From: Bryobacteraceae bacterium
GTDB lineage: Bacteria > Acidobacteriota > Terriglobia > Bryobacterales > Bryobacteraceae
Reading direction: 5' to 3'
DNA length: 64,000 bases
Assembly (NCBI GenBank): GCA_030041495.1
Contig: JASHNT010000095.1
Span: 62,001-126,000 of the forward strand
Both the position numbers and the translations under genes were made by a program. Shown piece after piece: positions 28,790 through 36,900 of this stretch; positions within the stretch are counted from its first letter, which is position 1; the number at the start of each line of letters is the position of its first letter. A model generated the notes under the pieces. It made no database searches and had not been told where the DNA came from. It saw nothing but the letters and a program-made list of their open reading frames with translations.

Positions 28790-30121
28790 TTAATACTCCG
28801 CTTCGGCTGGCCCACCCGGCCCGCGCTCTATTTCGCGATATACCAGGAACAGCCACAGCATCCCCAGCAGCATATAGACGCCCATGAATCCCACCAGCGT
28901 GAAGAGCGCATTTCCGGAGGAGACCATCGGCGAATATCCGGCGGAAGTCCGCATGATCCCGTAGATCACCCATGGCTGCCGGCCGAGTTCGGCGGTCATC
29001 CACCCCGCGATGTTGGCGATGTAGGGGAACGGAACCGCCAGCATCATGATCCACAAAAGCGTCCTGGAATTGTACAGCCGGCCGCGAGCCAGCCAGATGA
29101 CGGAGATCAGCATGAACGCGATGAGAATGGAGCCCAGTCCAACCATGATGTGGAACACGTAATACAAAAGCGGCGTGTTATCCGGCCACAAATCGCGCGG
29201 GTATTCGCTGAGTCCTTTCACCTCCGCGGCCCAATGCCGGTAGGTCAGGAAGCTGAGCACCCGGGGGACCAGCAGGGGATTGTCCAGACCGCCGGTCTCG
29301 GTGTCGGGTTGACCAAGAATGGCCAGCGGAGCACCCTGCACGGTGTGAAATAATCCCTCTTCGGCGGCCAAAGTCACGGGCTGGTACTGCGCTATATTGC
29401 GACCCTGGACGTCGCCGCTGGCCATCAGAAACAGGGTCGAGAACAGCGCGGCCACCACGCCGTTGGCAATAAAGATACGCCCGAAATCCGGATGGCGCTG
29501 GGAGAGAACGTAGAACGCGCCGGTGCCCGCCATAGCGAACGATCCGGTGGTGACGGCCCCTAAAATGACGTGAGTGTACTGCCACAGGCCCCACGGATTC
29601 GACAACAAACTTCCGAAGCTCGCCAGATGGATCTCGCCGGAGGGCATCACCGTGTAGCCGGTGGGATGTTGCATCCACGCGTTGGTCATCACGATGAAAA
29701 AGCCGGACAGCCACGATCCCAACCACACGAGCACGCCGGACACCCAATGCCCCACCGGCCCCAGTATCTTTTCGCCATACAGAAACAGACCCAAGAAGCT
29801 GGACTCGATGAAGAAGGAGAACACGCCCTCCATTGCCAGCGTCTGTCCGATCACGCCGCCGGCGGCGCGCGAAAATCGCGCCCAATTGGTGCCGAACTGA
29901 AATTCCATGGGAATGCCGGTAGCGACGCCCACCGCGAAATTGATAGCGAAGATTCTGGCCCAGAAGCGCGCCGCCTGATCGTAGCGTTGATCGTTGGTTC
30001 GCAGAGCCAGGGTTTTCAACCACACGATCAGCACCGCCAGTCCCATGGTCAACTGCGGAAACAGGTAGTGGAACATCACCGTGAAGGCGAAGTGCAGACG
30101 GTCCACGGTCAAGGCGTCCAT
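28790..30121 (-). CDS. cydA: Cytochrome bd ubiquinol oxidase subunit I
   Basis: A 443-residue quinol-oxidising subunit carrying haems b558, b595 and d. H18 (FTVMFHYLFPQL) and H184 (GLWQYTHVILG) match the haem ligands H19 and H186 of the E. coli protein. The quinol loop is short, as in the CIO branch: GDVQGRNIAQYQPVTLAAEE runs into the next helix after about 70 residues. In it the usual Lys of the K-x-A-A-x-E motif is Thr, while the Glu is kept. QPWVIYGIMRTS is the conserved motif of the last helices. AGGAGGG lies 10 bases before the ATG. It leads a cydAB operon. Confidence 0.94.
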   Translation of the reverse strand: MDALTVDRLHFAFTVMFHYLFPQLTMGLAVLIVWLKTLALRTNDQRYDQAARFWARIFAINFAVGVATGIPMEFQFGTNWARFSRAAGGVIGQTLAMEGVFSFFIESSFLGLFLYGEKILGPVGHWVSGVLVWLGSWLSGFFIVMTNAWMQHPTGYTVMPSGEIHLASFGSLLSNPWGLWQYTHVILGAVTTGSFAMAGTGAFYVLSQRHPDFGRIFIANGVVAALFSTLFLMASGDVQGRNIAQYQPVTLAAEEGLFHTVQGAPLAILGQPDTETGGLDNPLLVPRVLSFLTYRHWAAEVKGLSEYPRDLWPDNTPLLYYVFHIMVGLGSILIAFMLISVIWLARGRLYNSRTLLWIMMLAVPFPYIANIAGWMTAELGRQPWVIYGIMRTSAGYSPMVSSGNALFTLVGFMGVYMLLGMLWLFLVYREIERGPGGPAEAEY

Positions 30122-30131
30122 GACGAAGGAA

Positions 30132-30138
30132 CCCTCCT
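30132..30138 (-). promoter_or_regulatory. Strong Shine-Dalgarno of cydA (AGGAGGG)
   Basis: Minus strand AGGAGGG, 10 bases before the ATG at 30121. cydA is one of the few clearly leadered genes in the window. Confidence 0.6.
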
Positions 30139-30167
30139 GTTCTTAGGATCTATCTTTTTTCACCAAC

Positions 30168-30184
30168 AAGCGCCGCAGGCGCTT
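30168..30184. repeat. 17-bp palindrome AAGCGCC-GCA-GGCGCTT
   Basis: Perfect 7-bp arms around GCA in the 111-base gap between the UlaG-like gene and cydA. On the minus strand, the coding strand of both neighbours, it is followed by A-rich rather than T-rich sequence, so it is not a standard terminator for the upstream gene. It may be an operator or leader hairpin for cydA. Confidence 0.4.
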
Positions 30185-30232
30185 TCAATTTATGAGGTGC
30201 TGCGGGCGCTGATTTTTCTCGCGCGGAGTTGC

Positions 30233-31030
30233 TCAGTCTTCCGGAACGGTCCACTTCTCGCCGCAGCGAAACACATGAAAGCGCTGCGCGGGGCGATGGC
30301 CGAGCATATGCGTGACAAAGGCCGCTTCCAAGTCTTCGTTGAAAGTCTGGTGATGCATCGGGGCGACCCAAGCCGCACCGATATCGGCAGCGAGCTGCGC
30401 GGCCTCGCTGACCGAAAAAGTTTTGCCCCCAACCGGCAGCAACGCGACGTTCACGTTGAACGGCCGCAGCCGCGCGGCCAAGTCGGGATAAGGCGCGCAA
30501 TCTCCAGCGTGGTAAACGGTCCAGCGGCCGAAGCGGATCAGATAGCCCAAGTAAGGGTACCCGCCTTCGGTGGTCCAATCCAGCCGCGGGTGCGCGGAGG
30601 GAACGGCGTAGATCCGCCCGTACAGATTCTCCTTGAAATATTCGATGCGCAGGCCGTTATCCGTGGGCACGATACGCTCATACGGAATCCCCGCCGCGCG
30701 GGCCATCTCCTGCGCGCCACGCGGAAGCACCACTTTGGCCTGCGGGGAACCTTCCAGCATCGCCACCAGAGCCGGTGCGTCCAAGTGCCCGGCATGAGCG
30801 TGTGTGACCAGAATCATGTCGGCGTGGCGGACCACCGCGCCGGAAAGGGGCGCCGCGGCCCGGCGCTGTTTGCCAGGAGGGTCGGAAAGGCACGGGTCCA
30901 CGTAGAACGTGATGTTGGCGAAGCGGATGATGAAGCCGCTGTGTCCCAGCCACCACAGAGTCGGCGTAACGGTCAGCGTCTGCTCGATCTCGCGGACCAG
31001 TTCCGGACCACTAAGTGAGGGTTCGAGCAC
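30233..31030 (-). CDS. UlaG-like metallo-beta-lactamase-fold hydrolase
   Basis: A 265-residue cytoplasmic protein of the MBL superfamily, closest to the UlaG/N-acyl-phosphatidylethanolamine phospholipase-like branch (WLGHSGFIIRFANITFYVDP at residues 27-46). The metal-site motif reads THAHAGHLD: H77, H79 and H82 are present but the Asp of HxHxDH is Gly81. Later ligands appear normal (VYHAGDCAPYPDLA and APMHHQTF). So one metal position may be lost or rearranged. Start is a GTG at 31030; a -10-like TAGAAT lies 9 bases upstream and overlaps the stop of the tsaC gene. Substrate unknown. Confidence 0.72.
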   Translation of the reverse strand: MLEPSLSGPELVREIEQTLTVTPTLWWLGHSGFIIRFANITFYVDPCLSDPPGKQRRAAAPLSGAVVRHADMILVTHAHAGHLDAPALVAMLEGSPQAKVVLPRGAQEMARAAGIPYERIVPTDNGLRIEYFKENLYGRIYAVPSAHPRLDWTTEGGYPYLGYLIRFGRWTVYHAGDCAPYPDLAARLRPFNVNVALLPVGGKTFSVSEAAQLAADIGAAWVAPMHHQTFNEDLEAAFVTHMLGHRPAQRFHVFRCGEKWTVPED

Positions 31031-31039
31031 GTATTCGGT

Positions 31040-31045
31040 ATTCTA
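31040..31045 (-). promoter_or_regulatory. -10-like TAGAAT, 9 nt before the GTG at 31030
   Basis: Minus strand TAGAAT-ACCGAATAC-GTG. The TAG is also the stop codon of the upstream tsaC gene, which could make the match coincidental. Confidence 0.3.
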
Positions 31046-32008
31046 CCTTTCGCTGGACTGACTTGGCCAGATCTGCTCCGGCGACGCCTGTTCCGGCGAT
31101 GCCGCTCGATTGAGGCGGTCGCGGATGGCCGTCCAAGCGGGAGTATCCGGCGGCAGTTCCACCGCGATCCACGGCAGATTTTCTCGATCGAGCTCATGCA
31201 ACACCGAATACAACTTGGCCGCGTATTCGGCGGGCGCGGCTGGCATGTGCACGCTGCGGCACACCAGTCCGGACTTCTTGCGCCACACGTATGCACCGGT
31301 GCGCCCCGGCACGGACTTGGGTCCGTCCACCAGCAGCAAAGGCGTGCGCGGGCTGTAATGCCGCGGGTGCATGCCCGGCGACGGGTGTGAGCCAAGGGGC
31401 GGCGCGGTGCTTTCCGACGGTACGGCGGCGCTCTCCAACTCTCCCAGAGAGAGCATACCCGGCCGCAGGAGCTTGAGCGCTCCGTTCTCGATCGCCACGA
31501 CCGTCGATTCGATCCCCACCCGGCACGGCCCTCCGTCCAGCACTTCCACCGCATCGCCGAAAGCCGCGCGAACATGTTGCGCGGTGGTCGGAGAGAGTTG
31601 GCCAAATCGGTTCGCGCTGGGTGCGGCGATAGGCACTCCCGCTTGCTCAATCAACTCGAGCGCGAGGGGATGGTTCGGCATTCGGATGCCAACGGTAGGC
31701 AAAGCTGCGGTGACGATTTCCGGAATTGCGGGCTTTTTCGGGAGCACCAGCGTGAGCGGCCCTGGCCACCACTTTTGTGCCAGTTCTTCAGCAAGCGGCG
31801 GCCACTCCGCGGCGATCTCACGAGCCATGTCGATCGACGCCACGTGCACGATCAAGGGGCTGGTCTCCGGGCGGCTTTTCAATTCGAAGACTCGCGCGAC
31901 TGCCGCCGCGTCGAGCGCGTTCGCGCCCAGCCCGTAAACGGTCTCGGTGGGGAAGGCGACCAGGCCCCCTGCGCGAATCCGCTCCGCGGCTTCCTTAATC
32001 GACAACAT
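31043..32008 (-). CDS. tsaC: L-threonylcarbamoyladenylate synthase (Sua5 type)
   Basis: Makes threonylcarbamoyl-AMP from threonine, bicarbonate and ATP, the first step in t6A modification of tRNA at position 37. 321 residues: an N-terminal YrdC domain (GGLVAFPTETVYGLGANAL, KSRPETSPLIVHV, WWPGPLTLVLPK, VGIRMPNHPLALELI, PIAAPSANRFGQLSPTTA) plus a linker and C-terminal Sua5 domain (GMHPRHYSPRTPLLLV), so it is the long Sua5 form. Its start lies 14 bases inside the 3' end of prfB, placing two translation-related genes in one transcript. Confidence 0.92.
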   Translation of the reverse strand: MLSIKEAAERIRAGGLVAFPTETVYGLGANALDAAAVARVFELKSRPETSPLIVHVASIDMAREIAAEWPPLAEELAQKWWPGPLTLVLPKKPAIPEIVTAALPTVGIRMPNHPLALELIEQAGVPIAAPSANRFGQLSPTTAQHVRAAFGDAVEVLDGGPCRVGIESTVVAIENGALKLLRPGMLSLGELESAAVPSESTAPPLGSHPSPGMHPRHYSPRTPLLLVDGPKSVPGRTGAYVWRKKSGLVCRSVHMPAAPAEYAAKLYSVLHELDRENLPWIAVELPPDTPAWTAIRDRLNRAASPEQASPEQIWPSQSSER

Positions 32009-33135
32009 CTTCCTTATCTGATCCCGTCGCCGCCGTTTTTCCGGTTTTCCGGAAGACGAGGTAAGCGTGGATCAGCGCATCGAGATCGCCGTCCAGCACC
32101 CGATCCACGTCGCCGATGGCGAGCTTGGTGCGGTGATCCTTGATCAATCGATATGGCGCGAGCACGTAGCTGCGAATCTGGCTGCCGAAGTTGATTTCGA
32201 GCTTCGTGTCTTCCAGCTTGCGATTCTCGGCGCGCTTTTTGTCCATCTCGAACTCGTACAATTTTGCGCGCAGTTGTTTCATCGCGCTGGCGCGATTCTT
32301 GTGCTGGCTGCGTTCGTTCTGGCACTGCACCACGATGCCGGTGGGCAGGTGCGTCATGCGGATCGCCGAATCGGTCCGGTTGACGTGCTGGCCGCCGGCG
32401 CCCGAAGCGCGGAACGTGTCGACGCGCAAATCCTCCGGACGAATGTCGATCTTGATTTCGTCGTCGATTTGCGGATAGACGAAGACCGACGCGAAGGAAG
32501 TATGCCGCCGCGCGTTGGCGTCGAACGGAGAGATGCGCACCAGCCGGTGCACGCCGACTTCGCTTTGGAGCAACCCATACGCGTTCTCGCCGTTGACTTC
32601 GAAGGTCGCGGACTTGATGCCCGCGCCCTCGCCCTCGAGGCGATCCGTGATCACCGTTTCCATACGGTTGCGTTCCGCCCAGCGCAGATACATGCGCAGC
32701 AGCATCTCGGCCCAGTCCTGGCTTTCGGTGCCGCCGGCGCCGGGATGGATGGTGACGATGGCGCTACGCGCGTCGTTTTCGCCGGACAGCAGCATCTGCG
32801 TTTCCAGCGTTTCCAGATGCGTGGAGAGCCCGCGCATTTCGCGCTCCAGATCGCCGTTGACGTTTTCGCCTTCCTGCGCGAGCTCAAACAGAGTGTCGAG
32901 ATCGGAGGTCAGGCTGGAGATGCGCTGATCGTGCGCAATCTGCTCCTCCAGGCGCTTGCGCTCCTGCATCGTCTTCTGGCTCTTTTCGGGATTGGACCAG
33001 AAGTCGGGAGCGTTGATCTGTTCTTCGAGCTTGGCTAGCTGAGCTTTGCGAGTGGGGGCGTCAAAGATAGCTCCGCACAGCGTCGGCCTGCTGGCGGAGC
33101 GGGGTGTATTCGCGTTGCAATTCTTCGAGAGTCAT
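31995..33135 (-). CDS. prfB: Peptide chain release factor 2, with programmed +1 frameshift
   Basis: Terminates translation at UGA and UAA. The coding sequence is in two frames: 24 codons from the ATG at 33135 (MTLEELQREYTPLRQQ...), then an in-frame UGA at 33063-33061, and continuation in the +1 frame from GAC (DAPTRKAQLAKLEEQINAPD...). The full product is 379 residues. The SPF codon-recognition tripeptide is in LVRISPFDANARR and the GGQ catalytic motif in ASGAGGQHVNRTDSAIR. Automated callers may start it at an internal ATG (32969), losing 55 residues. It heads a prfB-tsaC unit. A strong extended -10 lies 8 bases before the ATG. Confidence 0.95.
33060..33066 (-). other. prfB: prfB programmed +1 frameshift site (CTT TGA C)
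   Basis: On the coding strand the sequence is GGAGC-TAT-CTT-TGA-C, matching the classic TAT CTT TGA C slip site. The stop is the autoregulatory UGA read by RF2 itself. A GGAG Shine-Dalgarno-like element lies just upstream, as needed to stimulate slippage. Both flanking frames are conserved RF2 sequence. Confidence 0.95.
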
Positions 33136-33143
33136 TCGATACG

Positions 33144-33149
33144 ATTTTA
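33144..33149 (-). promoter_or_regulatory. Extended -10 TGCTAAAAT of prfB, 8 nt before the ATG
   Basis: Minus strand: a -35-like CTGTCA, an 18-base spacer, then TGC-TAAAAT, CGTATCGA and ATG. There is no Shine-Dalgarno; a leaderless prfB transcript is likely. Confidence 0.5.
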
Positions 33150-33192
33150 GCAGTGAACGCTTCGAAATGACAGAGTGCTGATCCCGTGCGGA

Positions 33193-33357
33193 TTATGAAA
33201 GCCGGGCAGGCGTGAAGCGCCGATACGGAACGCTCTTTGGTGGAAGCTGCGCCTGGCTCGGCTGCCCGCGCGAAGTGAGAGCCAGCGGAGCGGCCGCCGC
33301 CGCAGCGGCCAGCACTCGCCTCCGCGTCACTGATCGGATTCCCTTGCCGCCTTGCAT
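33193..33357 (-). CDS. 54-residue ORF that is almost entirely a Tat-like signal peptide
   Basis: It starts at an ATG five bases after the stop of the phosphoesterase gene and is read in the same direction, so it could be translated by reinitiation. The product begins MQGGKGIRSV, then TRRRVLAAAAAAAPLAL, a twin-arginine motif (T-R-R-x-hydrophobic-hydrophobic) and Ala-rich h-region, followed by TSRGQPSQAQ, with AQ as a possible cut site. Only about 18 basic residues follow (ending FTPARLS). It could be a small exported protein, or the 5' remnant of a Tat-exported enzyme whose body has been lost before prfB. I recognise no family for the tail. Confidence 0.35.
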   Translation of the reverse strand: MQGGKGIRSVTRRRVLAAAAAAAPLALTSRGQPSQAQLPPKSVPYRRFTPARLS

Positions 33358-33362
33358 TCTCG

Positions 33363-33959
33363 TCATATCTCTAACAGGTATCCCCTCTTGCCGACGTTCA
33401 TCGCGCGGGTCGAGCCCATTTGCGTCACTTTGCCCTCCGCCTCGTGAATGTGGCCGCAGAAGAAGTGCGCGGGCTGGACCTTCTCGATAAACTCCCGCAC
33501 CGCGCGGCTGCCGGCGTGCAAACCGTCATGCACGCGATCGAGCGGAGAGTTGAGCGGCGGCGCGTGACAAATCATCACCGTCGGTTTGAACTCCGCGAAC
33601 TTCGCCAGCCGGGCGGCCAACTCTTGCTCCGTGTATTCGCCCGGAGTGTCGAACGGGGTGGGGTTCGAATATCCCAGACCGGCGATGCGCACGTCTCCGA
33701 TCTCCAATGTCGCGCCGTGAAAATTCACGAAGCCGTGGCGCTTGCAGAATTCCGCGATATCGGCTTCAGATTCGTGATTGCCGGGAAGCACGTAAACGCG
33801 CTTGCCGCGAGCCTGCATGATTCCGCCTATCTGCTCCAAGCCCCGCGCCCAACTCACTAAATCGCCGGCCGCGAAGTAATAATCGGCGTCGATCGCCATC
33901 AGGCGTTCCAGCGCGCGGGCATCGTTGTGAATGTCGGAAAAAACGAGAAGGCGGCTCAC
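33363..33959 (-). CDS. Calcineurin-like metallophosphoesterase (YfcE/icc-like)
   Basis: A 198-residue cytoplasmic protein of the metallophosphoesterase superfamily. The motifs occur in order: LVFSDIHNDARALER (DxH), YFAAGDLVSW (GDxx), VLPGNHESEAD (GNHE), MICHAPPLNSPLD (H) and FFCGHIHEAEG (GHxH), so all metal ligands are present. The substrate is unknown. I use the GTG at 33959 as start: the longer frame to 34115 runs into the divergent OGDH gene and adds no conserved residues. A -10 TATGAT lies 6 bases upstream on the minus strand. A short Tat-signal ORF follows 5 bases after its stop. Confidence 0.85.
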   Translation of the reverse strand: MSRLLVFSDIHNDARALERLMAIDADYYFAAGDLVSWARGLEQIGGIMQARGKRVYVLPGNHESEADIAEFCKRHGFVNFHGATLEIGDVRIAGLGYSNPTPFDTPGEYTEQELAARLAKFAEFKPTVMICHAPPLNSPLDRVHDGLHAGSRAVREFIEKVQPAHFFCGHIHEAEGKVTQMGSTRAMNVGKRGYLLEI

Positions 33960-33964
33960 TTTCG

Positions 33965-33971
33965 TATCATA
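33965..33971. promoter_or_regulatory. Possible bidirectional -10 between the phosphoesterase and OGDH genes
   Basis: Plus strand TATCAT (33965-33970), 22 bases before the OGDH ATG. Minus strand TATGAT (33971-33966), 6 bases before the phosphoesterase GTG. The plus-strand gene would have a short leader without a clear Shine-Dalgarno. Confidence 0.4.
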
Positions 33972-33992
33972 GTAGACGACCCACGTGCGCTC

Positions 33993-36900
33993 ATGCAGGA
34001 TCCCCATCAGCCCGATATCAACAGTTGGCTCGAAGAAGAGCTGTCCTACGAATATCATCACGACCCTCGTGCCGTGGATAAATCCTGGACTCAAGTATTT
34101 GAAGGCAACGGCCACACTGCCTTAGCCGAAGCTCCGCCGGAGCCCAGGCCAAACCCCACCCCCTCGTCCGCGCCCGCAGTGTCCGCGCCCGCAGTGCCGA
34201 TTTCCGCCGGCGATCAGCTTGTGCCTCTGCGAGGACCCGCTTTGCGAATCGCCGAGAACATGACGGCCAGCTTGAGCATGCCTGTCGCTACCAGCCAACG
34301 CGCGATGCCTGTAAAAGTGATGGACGAAAACCGGCGGCTGATCAACCAACACCGGTCGGCTACAGGTCAAAGTAAAATTTCTTACACGCATCTGGTCGCC
34401 TGGGCCATCGTGCGCGCGATCGAAAAGGTCCCGGTCATCAACCAGGCGTATTCGGAAACCGGCGAAGGCTCGTTCCGCGTAACCCACACTCAGGTGAATC
34501 TGGGGCTGGCGGTCGATGTAGAAGGCAAAGAGGGCGCGCGCAGCCTCAAGGTTCCTTCGGTGAAGAACGCGCAGGCGATGAATTTCGCCCAGTTCCTCGC
34601 GGCGTATGATGACGTGGTCCAGCGCGCGCGAGCGAATAAACTCACCGTTCCCGATTTCGAAGGCACGACGGTTTCGCTGACCAATCCTGGAACGGTGGGC
34701 ACGGTGGGATCGATTCCCCGGTTGATGCCGGGGCAGGGCGCGATCATCGCCACCGGAGCTATCGATTATCCGCCGGAATACCGCGGCGTCCCGGAGGAGG
34801 TGCGCACTTCGCTCGGCTTGAGCAAGGTGATGACGGTCACCTGCACCTACGATCATCGCGTGATTCAAGGCGCGGAATCCGGCTTGTTCCTGGCGCGGCT
34901 GCAAGCGTTGCTCGAAGGCGAGGAGGGATTCTACAACGGCATCTTTTCCGACCTCGCGATTCCCATTCAAGCCCTCCGCTGGGAGCCGGACCAAGCCGCG
35001 GCTCCCGTAGTCAACACCGATCCGGTGAAACAAGCGGGCGTGGCTCGCCTGATTCAGGCATGGCGCGAGCGCGGGCACCTGATCGCCGATATCGACCCGC
35101 TGGGCGGACAGAGGCCGCCTTTCCCCGAGTTGGAGCCGGCGGCGCACGGGCTCACCATTTGGGACCTGGATCGCGCGTTCCACGCCGGATCTTTCGGCGT
35201 GACCACGCTGCGCACTCTGATCGACCGCTTGCGGCTGACCTACGCGGGCAAGATGGGCGTGCAGTACATGCACATCGACGATCCGCAAGAACGGGCTTGG
35301 CTCGAACAGCGAATAGAGCCGACGGCGAATCAATGGTCCGTCGATCCGGCGGCGAAGAAGCGGGCGCTGCAGGCGATCGTGCTCGCAGCGGGATTCGAGG
35401 CGTTTCTGGACAACCGCTTCAAAGGCCACAAGCGGTTTTCGCTTGAAGGCGGCGAAACCATGATCTCCATCATCGAGGAGTTGCTGGAGCGGGCCGCCGC
35501 ACGGAACGTGCGCGAAGTGTTCATCGGCATGGCGCATCGCGGCCGCCTTACGTTGCTCGCCAATGTGATCGGCAAAGGCATTGCGCAGATGTTCTCCGAA
35601 TTCGAGGGCGACGTCGACCCGGACGTGAACGATGGCCAGGGCGACGTCAAATACCATCTGGGCTCGAGCAGCACGCGCACCATGTCCAACGGCAAACAGA
35701 TCACGGTATCGGTAGCCGCGAATCCCAGCCATCTCGAAGCGGTGAATCCGGTGGTGGAAGGCATCGTGCGGCCGAAGCAGGATCGCTTGGGCGATACGCT
35801 GCGTGAGCGCGTGATCCCGCTATTGATCCACGGCGACGCGGCCATGACCGGGCAGGGGATTGTCGCAGAGACGTTGAATTTTTCGCAGCTCGACGGCTAT
35901 AACACCGGCGGCACGGTTCATCTGGTGATCAACAACCAGATCGGATTCACTACTGGCGCCGAGGCCGCGCGATCTTCGCCCTATTGCACCGATGTCGCGC
36001 TGATGGTGCAGGCTCCGGTGTTTCACGTCAACGGCGATGATCTGGAGGCGTGCTTTCGCGCGGTCCAACTCGCCTTCGATTACCGCCAGCGGTTCCACCG
36101 CGACGTGGTCATCGATATGGTCTGCTATCGCAAGCACGGCCACAACGAAGGCGACGACGCCAGCTACACGCAGCCGATCATGGCGCGGCGGATTCAGCAG
36201 CACACTCCCGCGCCCGTTGCCTATGCCGCGAAGCTCGGGCGCGAAGGGGTGGTGACGGCAGAGGAGGTCGCGGGCTGGCAGGAGGCGCAAAAGAAACGCC
36301 TGTACGAAATTTACGATCAGACGGTGAAGCAGAAGGAGGAGTATGAGCTGCTGGAACTGAGTCCCGTGGCGCCGGAGGCTATGCCTCATGATCTTCCGCC
36401 GACGGCCGTGGACCGTGCTGTGATCGGCCGTATCCTGGACGGCATCACGGCGTTTCCGGCCGATTTCAAGCTGCATCCGAAACTCGAGCGGGTGGTAGAG
36501 CGGAGGCACGAAGCCCGCAACGGTGGGCCGCTGATCGATTGGGCGCTCGCCGAGACGCTGGCGTTCGGCAGCCTCGTGCTGGAAGGAACTCCGGTGCGCC
36601 TAAGCGGCCAGGATTCCGGCCGTGGCACCTTCAGCCAGCGCCACGCGGAATACCACGACGTGGAAACCGGGCGTGTGTATACTCCGCTGCAACACCTGGC
36701 TCCGAATCAGGCTCGTTTCGAGGTGTACAACAGCCCGTTGAGCGAGTATGGCGTGGTCGGGTTCGAGTTCGGCTACAGCATGGCCGATCCCTTTGCCCTG
36801 GTGCTGTGGGAAGCGCAATACGGCGATTTTTCGAACGGGGCGCAGATTATCATCGACCAATTTATTTCGTCCGCCGAATCCAAGTGGGGCCAGCCCAGCG

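Noticed and set aside
30168..30184. Intrinsic terminator downstream of the UlaG-like gene
   Set aside because: In the direction of transcription the palindrome is followed by A-rich, not T-rich, sequence.
33212..33490. Plus-strand frame of 92 codons in the prfB-phosphoesterase gap
   Set aside because: Runs far into the phosphoesterase gene on the other strand and has no signal or family feature; the minus-strand Tat-like ORF is more convincing.
34122..35732. Long open frame antisense to the OGDH gene
   Set aside because: The opposite strand encodes a fully recognisable enzyme; the antisense frame has no family signature and reflects third-position G+C bias.
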